Source: Gammaproteobacteria bacterium (GTDB lineage: Bacteria; Pseudomonadota; Gammaproteobacteria; Xanthomonadales; Wenzhouxiangellaceae). From it: 64,000 nt of DNA. Under the pieces are notes generated by a model. It was not told the origin of the DNA and ran no database searches. It was given only the letters and a program-made list of their open reading frames with translations. This document shows positions 37,894 to 47,807 of this stretch, piece after piece (position 1 is the stretch's first letter; each line of letters begins with the position of its first letter). Both the position numbers and the translations under genes were made by a program. Location: assembly GCA_018819105.1 (NCBI GenBank), contig JAHJQV010000027.1, positions 62,001-126,000 on the forward strand. Reading direction: 5' to 3'.

Positions 37894-38146
37894 AGGCAGA
37901 ACCTGGGAGGCGTATGAGGCCATGCGCCAAAAGGACAAAAAGCTGCACGCCGCTGTTCGCCAGATTATAAAAGAGCTGATTCGTTGCGAAGACCCCGCTG
38001 TCGGGTTAGGTAAACCTGAACCTCTCAAGCATAACCTGACCGGGTTCTGGTCAAGGCGCATCAGCCAGAAGGACCGGATTGTGTATCGGTTCGATGAATC
38101 ATCAATCTATATCTTTGCCCTGGGTGGGCATTATGACGCGACGTAA
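37874..38146 (+). CDS. yoeB: YoeB/Txe-type toxin
   Basis: 90 aa ribosome-dependent mRNA interferase family. Family features: WEAYEAMRQKDKKLHAAVRQIIKELIR..., GKPEPLKHNLTGFWSRRISQKDRIVYRF, and the C-terminal ALGGHYD, containing the conserved Glu/Arg/His/Tyr set (E of KPEPLK, R of SRRI and DRIVYR, H and Y near the end). Intact. The module occupies the gap between the two copies of the cryD repeat. Confidence 0.92.
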   Translation: MRSLVFEGRTWEAYEAMRQKDKKLHAAVRQIIKELIRCEDPAVGLGKPEPLKHNLTGFWSRRISQKDRIVYRFDESSIYIFALGGHYDAT

Positions 38147-38184
38147 CACCGACACTCATCGGTGCCGTATCGCAAAGCGCTGAC

Positions 38185-38215
38185 GACACCTGAACCGCAT
38201 AGCGGTTCTGGCGTC
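38185..38215. terminator. Hairpin downstream of yoeB
   Basis: GACACC-T-GAACCGC-ATA-GCGGTTC-T-GGCGTC forms a 13-pair stem with one mismatch and one G-T pair. It has no T-run, so it is either a weak terminator or a remnant of a recombination-site stem. Confidence 0.4.
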
Positions 38216-38225
38216 CGTTGCGGCA

Positions 38226-38412
38226 AAATATTAGCTGTCGATTCTGTCAAGATTGATGTATTCGTATAGATTGGATATATGATTTCGTAGTTTGCTTCGA
38301 AACGATCTGGGAGTAGATGCCTTATCGAGTGCCCCTGGCCACCGTCAAGACTCTGCGGTTCTCAAATGCCTCTGAAAATCTATTCAAAGAGTTCAAAGTC
38401 TGCGACACGCTT
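38226..38412 (-). pseudogene. Remnant of the GGEGH orphan family (N terminus)
   Basis: Translation aligns with the N-terminal 60 residues of the protein at 31559-32281 (KRVADFELFE versus ERVANFEPFE; GGQGHSIRHLLPDRFEANYEI versus GGEGHTVRHLLPDHFEAYYKI), but has two in-frame stops, no ATG and no C-terminal part. It begins right after the attC-like site at 38422-38517. Confidence 0.82.
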
Positions 38413-38421
38413 GGCAAAAAT

Positions 38422-38517
38422 AGCCAACGCCTGCAATAACCGGCAGACGATGCACAGCAGCGGCTGTCCTGCGCAGGCCATGCAGTGGCCGTAGCGAAGT
38501 TGATTGCCTTGTTATGC
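38422..38517 (-). other. attC-like recombination site (candidate)
   Basis: On the minus strand: GCATAAC containing the upstream gene's TAA stop, a 3-base spacer, GCAATCAAC, a structured middle, GTTATTGC, a 4-base spacer and GTTGGCT. GCAATCAAC pairs with GTTATTGC leaving a single unpaired C, as in attC L''/L' boxes. The outer ends roughly fit RYYYAAC and GTTRRRY. Confidence 0.45.
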
Positions 38518-38766
38518 GTTTGCACTACGCGCCCCAACAATTGCGAACCAAAAGAGCGCCACACCAGCTAATATAACCGAAAGCGCCGTATGGTTTGGCT
38601 CTATGCCACGAACATAAATCCAAGGCGATACTGCCATTGCCATTGAAATAAGCATGTATGCAAGTTGCGGCCACCTTTTTGAACGATTCATCTTCCTCCG
38701 CCAGGAATTCAACAGAAAAGTGCCGGCAGGAATGAAAATAATCATGAAAGCTTCAAATATTCCCAT
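38512..38766 (-). CDS. Small membrane protein, cassette-like
   Basis: 84 aa, AT-rich, with hydrophobic segments at about residues 3-20, 34-52 and 61-79 and a basic loop (RRKMNRSKRW). Not recognised. Its TAA stop lies inside the attC-like site, a hallmark of gene cassettes, and the next reading frame (now a remnant) starts right after that site. Confidence 0.5.
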   Translation of the reverse strand: MGIFEAFMIIFIPAGTFLLNSWRRKMNRSKRWPQLAYMLISMAMAVSPWIYVRGIEPNHTALSVILAGVALFWFAIVGARSANA

Positions 38767-38788
38767 ATTTATCTATGATAAATAACTT

Positions 38789-39334
38789 TGAATTAGTAGG
38801 CGTAAACGCCGCATATGACGTCATCAACAGCCCAAGGGCGGCTTACCTTGCTGATTTCAGTGAAGCGCATAAGATCGCATGTCGACGATATCAGCCTATT
38901 CAGACTATCGTCATGCGCTGTTGGTGTACAGATTCTGTCCATCACTGCACCACCCTGTGCTCCCCGCTCTGTCTGAATACTGCCTCACATCAGGCCAGAA
39001 TACAATGCCTGACATCATTCACCAGCGCGGATCAAGCATTATCGATGCTGGATAGTCTGGCACTGCAGTGCTCGCAGCCCACGGTGCAAAGCGGTCAGCG
39101 ATGGGCAGTTCCGCGAGTTCCGGGCACCAGTGGCTGATGTATTCGGTCTTTGGGTCGTAGCGACGGGATTGCTCGACCACGTTGAACCAGCGGGCGCGGG
39201 TGTCGGTGCCAACGCCGGCCTGATAGGCCCAGTTGCCCCAGTTGCTGGCGACGTCGTAGTCCAGCAGCAGATGCTCGAACCAGGCGGCTCCGGCTCGCCA
39301 GTCCAGCTGCAGATCCTTGACCAGAAAGCTGGCG
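38789..39334. repeat. Diverged ~0.55-kb direct repeat, copy 2
   Basis: The probable original: it includes the intact 3' end of cryD and its downstream region, with a small open frame (38793-38942, 49 codons, MDRI start). Pairs with 36971-37546. Confidence 0.8.
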
Positions 39335-40425
39335 ACGTTCTGGCGACCGCGATTGGACATATAGCCGGTGGCCTGCAGTTCACGCATGTTGGCATCGATC
39401 ATGGGGATGCCGGTGGCACCCTGGGTCCAGGCAGCAAATTGCTCGTGCTGGCGCTGGTCAAACCGGTCAAAGGCACGCAGTCCGTGGATGGGCTGGTCAC
39501 GCAGACCGACAAAGCGGAACAAGGCATTGCCAGTGTGTTGCAGCAGCCAGCGGAAGTATTCGCGCCAGAGCAGCTCGAACTTGAGCCAGTAAGTGGATTC
39601 GTTGGCGCTCACATCGGCTTCAAAGCGTTCGATTTCCGCCCAGACATGGCGCACCGACAGACTGCCATCGGCCAGCCACGGCGACAGTTTGCTGGAATCG
39701 TCGTTGTGCAGCATGCCGTTGCGGGTCTGTTTGTAATTCAGGATGCATTGCCCCTGGTGCAGATAATGTTGCAGCCGCTGCAGTCCGGCCTGTTCGCCAC
39801 CGCAAAACCGTGGCGGTGATGACAATGACTCGGATTGACTCTGTTGCATCAACGCCTGCGGCCAAACTGGAACATCCTCCAGCAATGGTGGCGGCAGGCG
39901 CGTGATGACGGCGCATGGCGACTGCGGCTGCAGGCGCTTTTCCACCTTGCGCCGGAACGCACTGAAGCTCATCGGCCAGCGCTCGGCGGCGATGGGCAGT
40001 TGCGGGTACAGCCGGTTGTCCAGGCTTGTGATCAGCTTGCTGCCGCCCGCAGGCAAGGTCTGATCCAGCAGCTTGAGCAGTCGCTGCAGCTGCCCTGCTT
40101 CCTCGCTGCCGGGAGCATCATTGACAAACACCTGATCGATGTCGTGGGCTGCCACCAGTGTCGCGATCTGCCTGGCGCTGTCACCGCACAGCACCAGCAG
40201 GCGTTGCCCCAGCGCTTCCAGTTGCTCTGCAAGGGCTTGCAGTGACTGCGCCAGAAAGCGCCAGCGATGCGCATGCCGACGCGGCCAGCCCCAGTCTGTC
40301 GGCGCCAGCTGGCTGTCTTCAATGACATACACCAGCAGCAGACGATCACAGGCCGCTGCCGCCTGCAGCAGTGGATTGTCGTGCAGACGCAGTTCGCCGC
40401 GCAGCCAGACAAGGCCGTTTGTCAT
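39019..40425 (-). CDS. Cryptochrome DASH (photolyase family)
   Basis: FAD flavoprotein of the photolyase/cryptochrome superfamily; DASH members repair single-stranded or looped cyclobutane dimers and may sense light. 468 aa. N-terminal Rossmann domain (GLVWLRGELRLHDNPLL), then the FAD domain with YKQTRNGMLHNDDSSKLSPWLADGSLS, FELLWREYFRWLL, and TGYMSNRGRQNVASFLVKDL, characteristic of the DASH branch. The C terminus ends SIMLDPRW. The 3' end is duplicated at 37231-37546. Confidence 0.92.
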   Translation of the reverse strand: MTNGLVWLRGELRLHDNPLLQAAAACDRLLLVYVIEDSQLAPTDWGWPRRHAHRWRFLAQSLQALAEQLEALGQRLLVLCGDSARQIATLVAAHDIDQVFVNDAPGSEEAGQLQRLLKLLDQTLPAGGSKLITSLDNRLYPQLPIAAERWPMSFSAFRRKVEKRLQPQSPCAVITRLPPPLLEDVPVWPQALMQQSQSESLSSPPRFCGGEQAGLQRLQHYLHQGQCILNYKQTRNGMLHNDDSSKLSPWLADGSLSVRHVWAEIERFEADVSANESTYWLKFELLWREYFRWLLQHTGNALFRFVGLRDQPIHGLRAFDRFDQRQHEQFAAWTQGATGIPMIDANMRELQATGYMSNRGRQNVASFLVKDLQLDWRAGAAWFEHLLLDYDVASNWGNWAYQAGVGTDTRARWFNVVEQSRRYDPKTEYISHWCPELAELPIADRFAPWAASTAVPDYPASIMLDPRW

Positions 40426-40508
40426 CGTCTCTCTCCTGTCATTGATACATTGTCATTGGTTCGCCGGACGGCCACAATGAGATGGTCTGTTTGTGCGAGA
40501 ATGACCGC

Positions 40509-41417
40509 ATGATGGACAAGCTTGTCGAATGGCTGCGCCTGCTCAGCGCCCTGCTGGTGTTGTTGCTCAACACTGTGGTACACATCACGGTGTTGCTGCT
40601 GGTGGCGCTGGTGAAAGCCGTTGTCCGCATCTTACTGCCGCTGCGTGGCTTGCGCACCGCGCTGGATCATGCCCTGATCGCCATTGCGGAAAGCTGGATC
40701 GGCGTCAACAGTCTGGCGCTGGCCGGCCTGATTAACACCCGCATTGCGGTGGAGGGTCTGCCCGAGGTTGATCGCGGCGGTCACTATCTGGTGTTGTGCA
40801 ATCATCAGAGCTGGGTGGACATTCCAGTGTTGCAGCGACTGTTCAACCGGCGGCTGCCGTTCATGCGCTTTTTTCTCAAGCAGCAACTGATCTGGGTGCC
40901 GCTGCTGGGGCTGGCCTGGTGGGCGCTGGATTTCCCGTTCATGCACCGGCACAGCAAACAGCAGCTGGCGCAGCGCCCACAACTGGCCGGCCGCGATCTG
41001 GCTGCCACCCGCCGCGCCTGCAAGAAGTTTCGCGAGATTCCGGTGTCGATCATGAACTTTGTCGAGGGCACGCGCTTTACCGGGGCCAAGCATGCACGGC
41101 AGGCGTCGCCCTACAATCATCTGCTCAAACCGCGCGGTGGCGGCACCGCGCTGGTGCTGGATGCGCTGGGTGACTGCATCGACACCATTGTTGATGTCAC
41201 CGTGGTGTATCCACACGGTCGACCTGGTTTTCTGCAGTTTCTGGCCAGTCGCGTGCCCGAGATTCGGGTGCAAATCCGCCTGTTGCCGGTGCCGCAGGCC
41301 TTGCGCGGTGGGGATTATCAGCACGATGCCGAGTTTCGCGAACGGTTCCAGGCCTGGCTGAACCGGTTGTGGCTGGAGAAGGATCAGCGCATTGCTGGCC
41401 TGCTTGAGCAGGCCTGA
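40509..41417 (+). CDS. Membrane-bound acyltransferase, PlsC/YihG family
   Basis: About 302 aa. N-terminal membrane segment(s) (residues 8-40), then 1-acyl-glycerol-3-phosphate acyltransferase motifs: NHQSWVDIPVL (HX4D), FVEGTRF (motif III) and a later LKPRGGG. This resembles E. coli YihG, an acyltransferase for phosphatidic acid or phosphatidylglycerol acylation. The start at 40509 is preferred over the earlier ATG at 40482 because it gives the hydrophobic N terminus directly. Divergent from cryD. Confidence 0.85.
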   Translation: MMDKLVEWLRLLSALLVLLLNTVVHITVLLLVALVKAVVRILLPLRGLRTALDHALIAIAESWIGVNSLALAGLINTRIAVEGLPEVDRGGHYLVLCNHQSWVDIPVLQRLFNRRLPFMRFFLKQQLIWVPLLGLAWWALDFPFMHRHSKQQLAQRPQLAGRDLAATRRACKKFREIPVSIMNFVEGTRFTGAKHARQASPYNHLLKPRGGGTALVLDALGDCIDTIVDVTVVYPHGRPGFLQFLASRVPEIRVQIRLLPVPQALRGGDYQHDAEFRERFQAWLNRLWLEKDQRIAGLLEQA

Positions 41418-41434
41418 GATTTGCCGACTATCAT

Positions 41435-41880
41435 GCCAGCGGGGACGCTGGCGCTCCTGACTCTGCATCGTGCCACCTCAACAGGCTGTCATGCCAGCGG
41501 GGACGCTGGCGCTCCTGACTCTGCATCGGGCCATCTCAACGGGCTTTCATGCCAGCGGGGACGCTGGCGCTCCTTAGCCTGCAACTGGCTATCACACCAG
41601 GCCATGTCAGCGGGCCATCTCACTGGGCTGTGATGCCGAGCGAGCGCACCGAGCCGAGGTATCTGCTTGCTGCTGCATGGTAGCGGTAAGGCTATGCATT
41701 CCCACTCTGCATCGTGGGAACGAGTGAACCCTCTCACCAGGCTGCCATGCCAGCGGGGAGGCTGACGCTCCTTAGCCTGCATCGGGCCATCTCAACGGGC
41801 TTTCATGCCAGCGGGGACGCTGGCGCTCCTGAGCGTGATTCGTGCCATCTCAACAGGCTGGGGGCGCTGGCGCTCCTGAG
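41435..41880. repeat. 58-bp hairpin minisatellite
   Basis: Units start with GCCAGCGGGGACGCTGGC, a hairpin with 7-bp arms and a 4-base loop, then GCTCCT and a variable part with CTGCATC and CATCTCAAC. Clear units begin at 41435, 41493, 41551, 41749 and 41807 (58-bp spacing within each block), with degenerate copies between and after. It fills the gap between the acyltransferase and the next gene. No good open frame spans it. Confidence 0.88.
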
Positions 41881-41956
41881 CCTGCATCCGCCGCCAGTGG
41901 CAACAGGAATGGTATAAAATCAATACCAACTTCCAGCACAAGGATTGGCTGCCATC

Positions 41957-42478
41957 ATGGATCGATCAAAGTCTGTATTCTCACTGTGCCTGCTCGTTGT
42001 GCTGGCACTTATCCTGCCTGCGTCCGGGGCCATGGCGCAAACCCTGGTGTACGAGCGCGAATTCAGCCTGCTGGCCGAAGCCGACAACACCCTGCGTATC
42101 ACCCTGAGCGCGGACGACGGCATCGTCATCGAACGGCCCGCGTTCATGACCTGGCCGGGGCATTATGAGAGCAGCGCAGCCGCTGGCAGCCATGCCCGGC
42201 TCAGCCGACAGCTTGCCGGGCTGCTGCCGTTGACCAGACAACTCGATGCCGAGATCAACCAGCGCGCGCGCAACGAGATGGTCTACGTGTCAGATCCGGA
42301 ATACACCCGCTTCATGCTGCTGGACAGCCAGCGGCAGCCAGTGGACGCAGTGGAAATGCCTTCGCTGCAGGCCTGGTCGGCAAACTTTCCCGACGACGTC
42401 AGGTTGCGCCTGCTGCTGGAACTGGAATCGCAGTGGACTGCGCTGATGGATGACGTTCTGGCCGGAGAACAGCCATGA
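41957..42478 (+). CDS. Secreted protein of unknown function, coupled to a metalloprotease
   Basis: About 173 aa. Signal peptide (SVFSLCLLVVLALILPASGAMAQ, in outline) with cleavage after AMA-Q. The mature part has no recognised domain; it starts TLVYEREFSLLAEADNTLR and has amphipathic helices later (LARLSRQLAGLL-like). The stop overlaps the start of the metalloprotease gene by four bases. It may be a partner, inhibitor or chaperone of the protease; this is inferred from coupling only. An earlier in-frame ATG (41945) is possible. Confidence 0.65.
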   Translation: MDRSKSVFSLCLLVVLALILPASGAMAQTLVYEREFSLLAEADNTLRITLSADDGIVIERPAFMTWPGHYESSAAAGSHARLSRQLAGLLPLTRQLDAEINQRARNEMVYVSDPEYTRFMLLDSQRQPVDAVEMPSLQAWSANFPDDVRLRLLLELESQWTALMDDVLAGEQP

Positions 42479-43503
42479 AAGCGTCAATTATATGTGCATT
42501 GCTGCTGCTGTCTGTGGCGCTGGTCAGCTCCACGCCAGTGCGCGCTGGAGCCTTCGTTTTCTCCAGCGGCACGGCACCCGAGCTGATCGCCCACCCGAGC
42601 ACCTATCTCGGCAACGGCGGCGACATCAACGTCCGCGTGTGCATTGCACCGGGCAGTGAATCCATCACCGAGATGCAGGTGGCGGTGCAGAACTCGGTGA
42701 CCATCTGGAACCGGCAGCAGGCCGCCAGCCCCAATGTGTTTCTTGGCGGCAACAACGACATTCCTACCGGTGCGGTCGATTTTGAATCCACCCTGACCCA
42801 CGAACTCGGCCACTGCATTGGTCTGGCCCACCCCAACGAGGCCACCGAATCCGGTCTGCCGGCTGCCGACCGCGATTACACCAAAACCGCTCCCGGCCCC
42901 AACGGCGTGCGTGATCTGGATCCCGGCAGCGATGGCATCCGTGGCTCTGCCGATGACCTGCGCGGTGACGACATCAATCTGCACTGGTTCAACATCGGCA
43001 GCAACAACCCGTTTGTGCTGACCGAGCCGGTGGATGCCAGCACCTACAGTCGTGATCTCGGCAATCTGCCTCTCACGGACACGTTTGCAGCCAACGCCGA
43101 CCGCACCGTGGCCGCCGATCTTGGCTTTCCCGGCACCGAGGCGGTGATGCAACAGGGCGCATTCACGGATGAAGATCAGCGCCAACTGGCCACCGATGAC
43201 ATCGCCACGCTGCGGCTGGGCATGGCCGGCCTGGATCGCAGCGCCGGCACCGGCGACGATTACCGCCCGGTGCTGGTGTTTGATGGCGTCGGTGACGACT
43301 GCGACATCACCGTTCAGCTCACCGGCACCAGCTTTGCGTTCTGTTCCATCGGTGCCGTGCCCATCAACGGCAACAGCAACCACGTGCGGGTGACCAATGC
43401 ACTGGTCCAGCTCGGCTCCAACAGCAGTTTCAACTGGCATTTCAACCAGAATCCGGTGGTGGTGCTGGATGAGGTGTTCTTTGTGGACGGGTTTGAGGAC
43501 TGA
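42475..43503 (+). CDS. Secreted zincin metalloprotease with VFFVDGFE tail
   Basis: 342 aa. Signal peptide (about residues 1-24, cleavage near VRAGA). Zinc site HELGHCIGLAH at residues 109-119 (HExxHxxGxxH), the metzincin pattern seen in matrixin/M10-like proteases; a preceding VTIWN and a jelly of Asp/Gly-rich loops follow (DPGSDGIRGSADDLRGDDINL), possibly calcium binding. The Met-turn was not located. C terminus VLDEVFFVDGFED matches the tail of the propeller protein at 21855-23582. Coupled to the upstream small secreted protein. Confidence 0.8.
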   Translation: MKASIICALLLLSVALVSSTPVRAGAFVFSSGTAPELIAHPSTYLGNGGDINVRVCIAPGSESITEMQVAVQNSVTIWNRQQAASPNVFLGGNNDIPTGAVDFESTLTHELGHCIGLAHPNEATESGLPAADRDYTKTAPGPNGVRDLDPGSDGIRGSADDLRGDDINLHWFNIGSNNPFVLTEPVDASTYSRDLGNLPLTDTFAANADRTVAADLGFPGTEAVMQQGAFTDEDQRQLATDDIATLRLGMAGLDRSAGTGDDYRPVLVFDGVGDDCDITVQLTGTSFAFCSIGAVPINGNSNHVRVTNALVQLGSNSSFNWHFNQNPVVVLDEVFFVDGFED

Positions 43504-45926
<2,423 letters not shown>

Positions 45927-45952
45927 TCCGCACAAGCTGCACTGAAATCAGA

Positions 45953-45976
45953 CCCGCTGCACTGCAGCGGGTTTTT
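45953..45976 (+). terminator. Rho-independent terminator of katG
   Basis: CCCGCTGCA-CT-GCAGCGGG-type stem followed by five T. On the opposite strand the same hairpin precedes the end of the convergent dehydrogenase gene. Confidence 0.8.
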
Positions 45977-46003
45977 ATATCCACCAACACTGCAGAATCT
46001 TTG

Positions 46004-47485
46004 TCAGCCTCTGGACTCTTCCAGCCCACCCTGCAGCACATATTTCATTTGCAGAAACTCTTCCATGCCATGGCGTGAGCCCTCGCGGCCCAGGCCGGAC
46101 TCCTTGACCCCGCCGAACGGCGCCACCTCGGTGGAGATGATGCCGGCATTGACGCCGACAATGCCGTATTCCAACGCTTCCTGCACCCGCCAGATGCGAC
46201 CGATGTCGCGGGCATAGAAATACGCGGCCAGACCGGCGCGGGTGGCATTGGCCAGTTGAATGGCTTCGGCTTCGTCGTGAAACCGTGTCAACGCCGCCAC
46301 CGGGCCAAAGATCTCCTCGCTGGCGATGGCCATGCCACCTTGAATGCCGGTGAGCACGGTGGGCGGGTAATAACGCTGTGCATCCAGACCACCCAGTTCG
46401 CCCTGCCAGTGACACGCAGCGCCCTGCGCCAGCGCGTCATCAACCAGCCGCTGCACCTTGTCGCGGCCAGCGCGGTTGATCAGCGGGCCCAGCATGACGC
46501 CGTCGCCGGTGCCCATCCCCTGTTTCATTTCGCCCACCCGGTCGCGCAGCCGGTCGGCAAACTCGGCGTATACGTCATCCTGCACCAGGATGCGGTTGGC
46601 ACAGACACAGGTCTGGCCGGTGTTGCGGAACTTGCTCACCATCAGGCCGTCCACCGCCGCATCCAGATCGGCGTCAGCAAACACGATGAACGGCGCATTG
46701 CCGCCCAGTTCCATGGCGGTCTTTTTCACCGTCGATGCACACTGACGCATGAGCAGCTTGCCCACTGCGGTGGAACCGGTAAAAGACAGCATGGCCACGT
46801 CAGGATGACTGGACAGCACCTCGCCCACCGCCGCCGCCTGATTGCTGGTGACGATGTTGAACACGCCGGGCGGAAAGCCGGCCTCGTCGGCGAGCACAGC
46901 CAGCGCCAGCGCTGTCAGCGGGGTTTCTTCCGAGGGCTTGATCACCACCGGACAACCGGCCGCGAGTGCCGGGGTGGCTTTGCGGGTGATCATGGCGGCG
47001 GGAAAATTCCATGGCGTGATCGAGGCCACCACCCCGATCGGCTGGCGCAGCACCTGGATGCGTGCGTCCGGCCAGGGTGACGGAATCAACTCGCCATAAG
47101 CGCGCTTGGCCTCCTCGGCAAACCATTGCACAAACGACGCCGCATAGCCGATTTCGCCCTGCGCCTCGGCCAGCGGCTTGCCCTGCTCGCGGGTGATCAG
47201 CATGGCCAGATCGTCGGCGTGCTGCAGCATCAGCTGATACCAGCGATAGAGGATCTCGCTGCGCTGCTTGGCCGTCAGCGCACGCCAGCCGGCAAAAGCA
47301 CTGTCCGCAGCGCTGATCGCAGCGCTTGTGTCATCGGCACCCAGATCACTGACCTCCGCCAGCAGTTCTCCCGTGGCCGGATCGTGCACAGCAAAGCTGG
47401 CACCTGAAGCCGCCGCCTGCCAGCGGCCATCGATCCAGGCCTGGTGCTTGAGCAAATCCTCACGGGCCAGCTTGATTGTGGTCAT
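46004..47485 (-). CDS. gabD: Succinate-semialdehyde dehydrogenase (GabD-type)
   Basis: NAD(P)-dependent aldehyde dehydrogenase, probably oxidising succinate semialdehyde to succinate. About 493 aa from the ATG at 47485 (AGGA about ten bases upstream). Signatures: FTGSTAVGK (cofactor loop), MELGGNAPFIVF with the catalytic Glu, and FRNTGQTCVCANRI with the catalytic Cys followed by the second Cys typical of GabD. Substrate is assigned by similarity. Convergent with katG. Confidence 0.88.
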   Translation of the reverse strand: MTTIKLAREDLLKHQAWIDGRWQAAASGASFAVHDPATGELLAEVSDLGADDTSAAISAADSAFAGWRALTAKQRSEILYRWYQLMLQHADDLAMLITREQGKPLAEAQGEIGYAASFVQWFAEEAKRAYGELIPSPWPDARIQVLRQPIGVVASITPWNFPAAMITRKATPALAAGCPVVIKPSEETPLTALALAVLADEAGFPPGVFNIVTSNQAAAVGEVLSSHPDVAMLSFTGSTAVGKLLMRQCASTVKKTAMELGGNAPFIVFADADLDAAVDGLMVSKFRNTGQTCVCANRILVQDDVYAEFADRLRDRVGEMKQGMGTGDGVMLGPLINRAGRDKVQRLVDDALAQGAACHWQGELGGLDAQRYYPPTVLTGIQGGMAIASEEIFGPVAALTRFHDEAEAIQLANATRAGLAAYFYARDIGRIWRVQEALEYGIVGVNAGIISTEVAPFGGVKESGLGREGSRHGMEEFLQMKYVLQGGLEESRG

Positions 47486-47807
47486 GACAGTGTTTCCTGA
47501 GATTGTGAATTGGCTGCAGACAATGAACCCCAGCGAAGTGGCCGACATTCAGGCGCAGATTATAACAAGCCGCCGACAAGGACCGGCTGCAGTCTGTTGC
47601 GGGCAGCGTGCGGCAACATTTTTTTATCTGATTTGGCCAATGCGCTGAGAGAATATCTGCTCACAGGCGTCAAGATATTCTGGTCACAGGTATCTTGCTT
47701 TGAACCTGCGCGGACCAGAACCCAAAAAAACGACAACAATCAGCCGGCCACCAGCCCGGCTTGCCGGCAGCATGGATTTGCATGGCCATTTTTCAGGGAG
47801 AAACTGA
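47486..47807. other. Divergent intergenic region (gabD / HAMP protein)
   Basis: 322 bases without a supported gene. A GGGAG ribosome site lies at its right end before the HAMP-protein ATG. AT-rich patches near 47620-47690 may hold promoters for both sides; no riboswitch or RNA gene was recognised. Confidence 0.3.

Noticed and set aside
37351-38061. A 236-codon minus-strand frame spanning the yefM-yoeB region and the cryD fragment.
   Set aside because: Only its last part is cryD homologous; the rest is antisense to the clear yefM-yoeB genes.
41435-41880. CRISPR array.
   Set aside because: The repeats form hairpins, the intervals are also repeated rather than unique spacers, and no cas genes are present.
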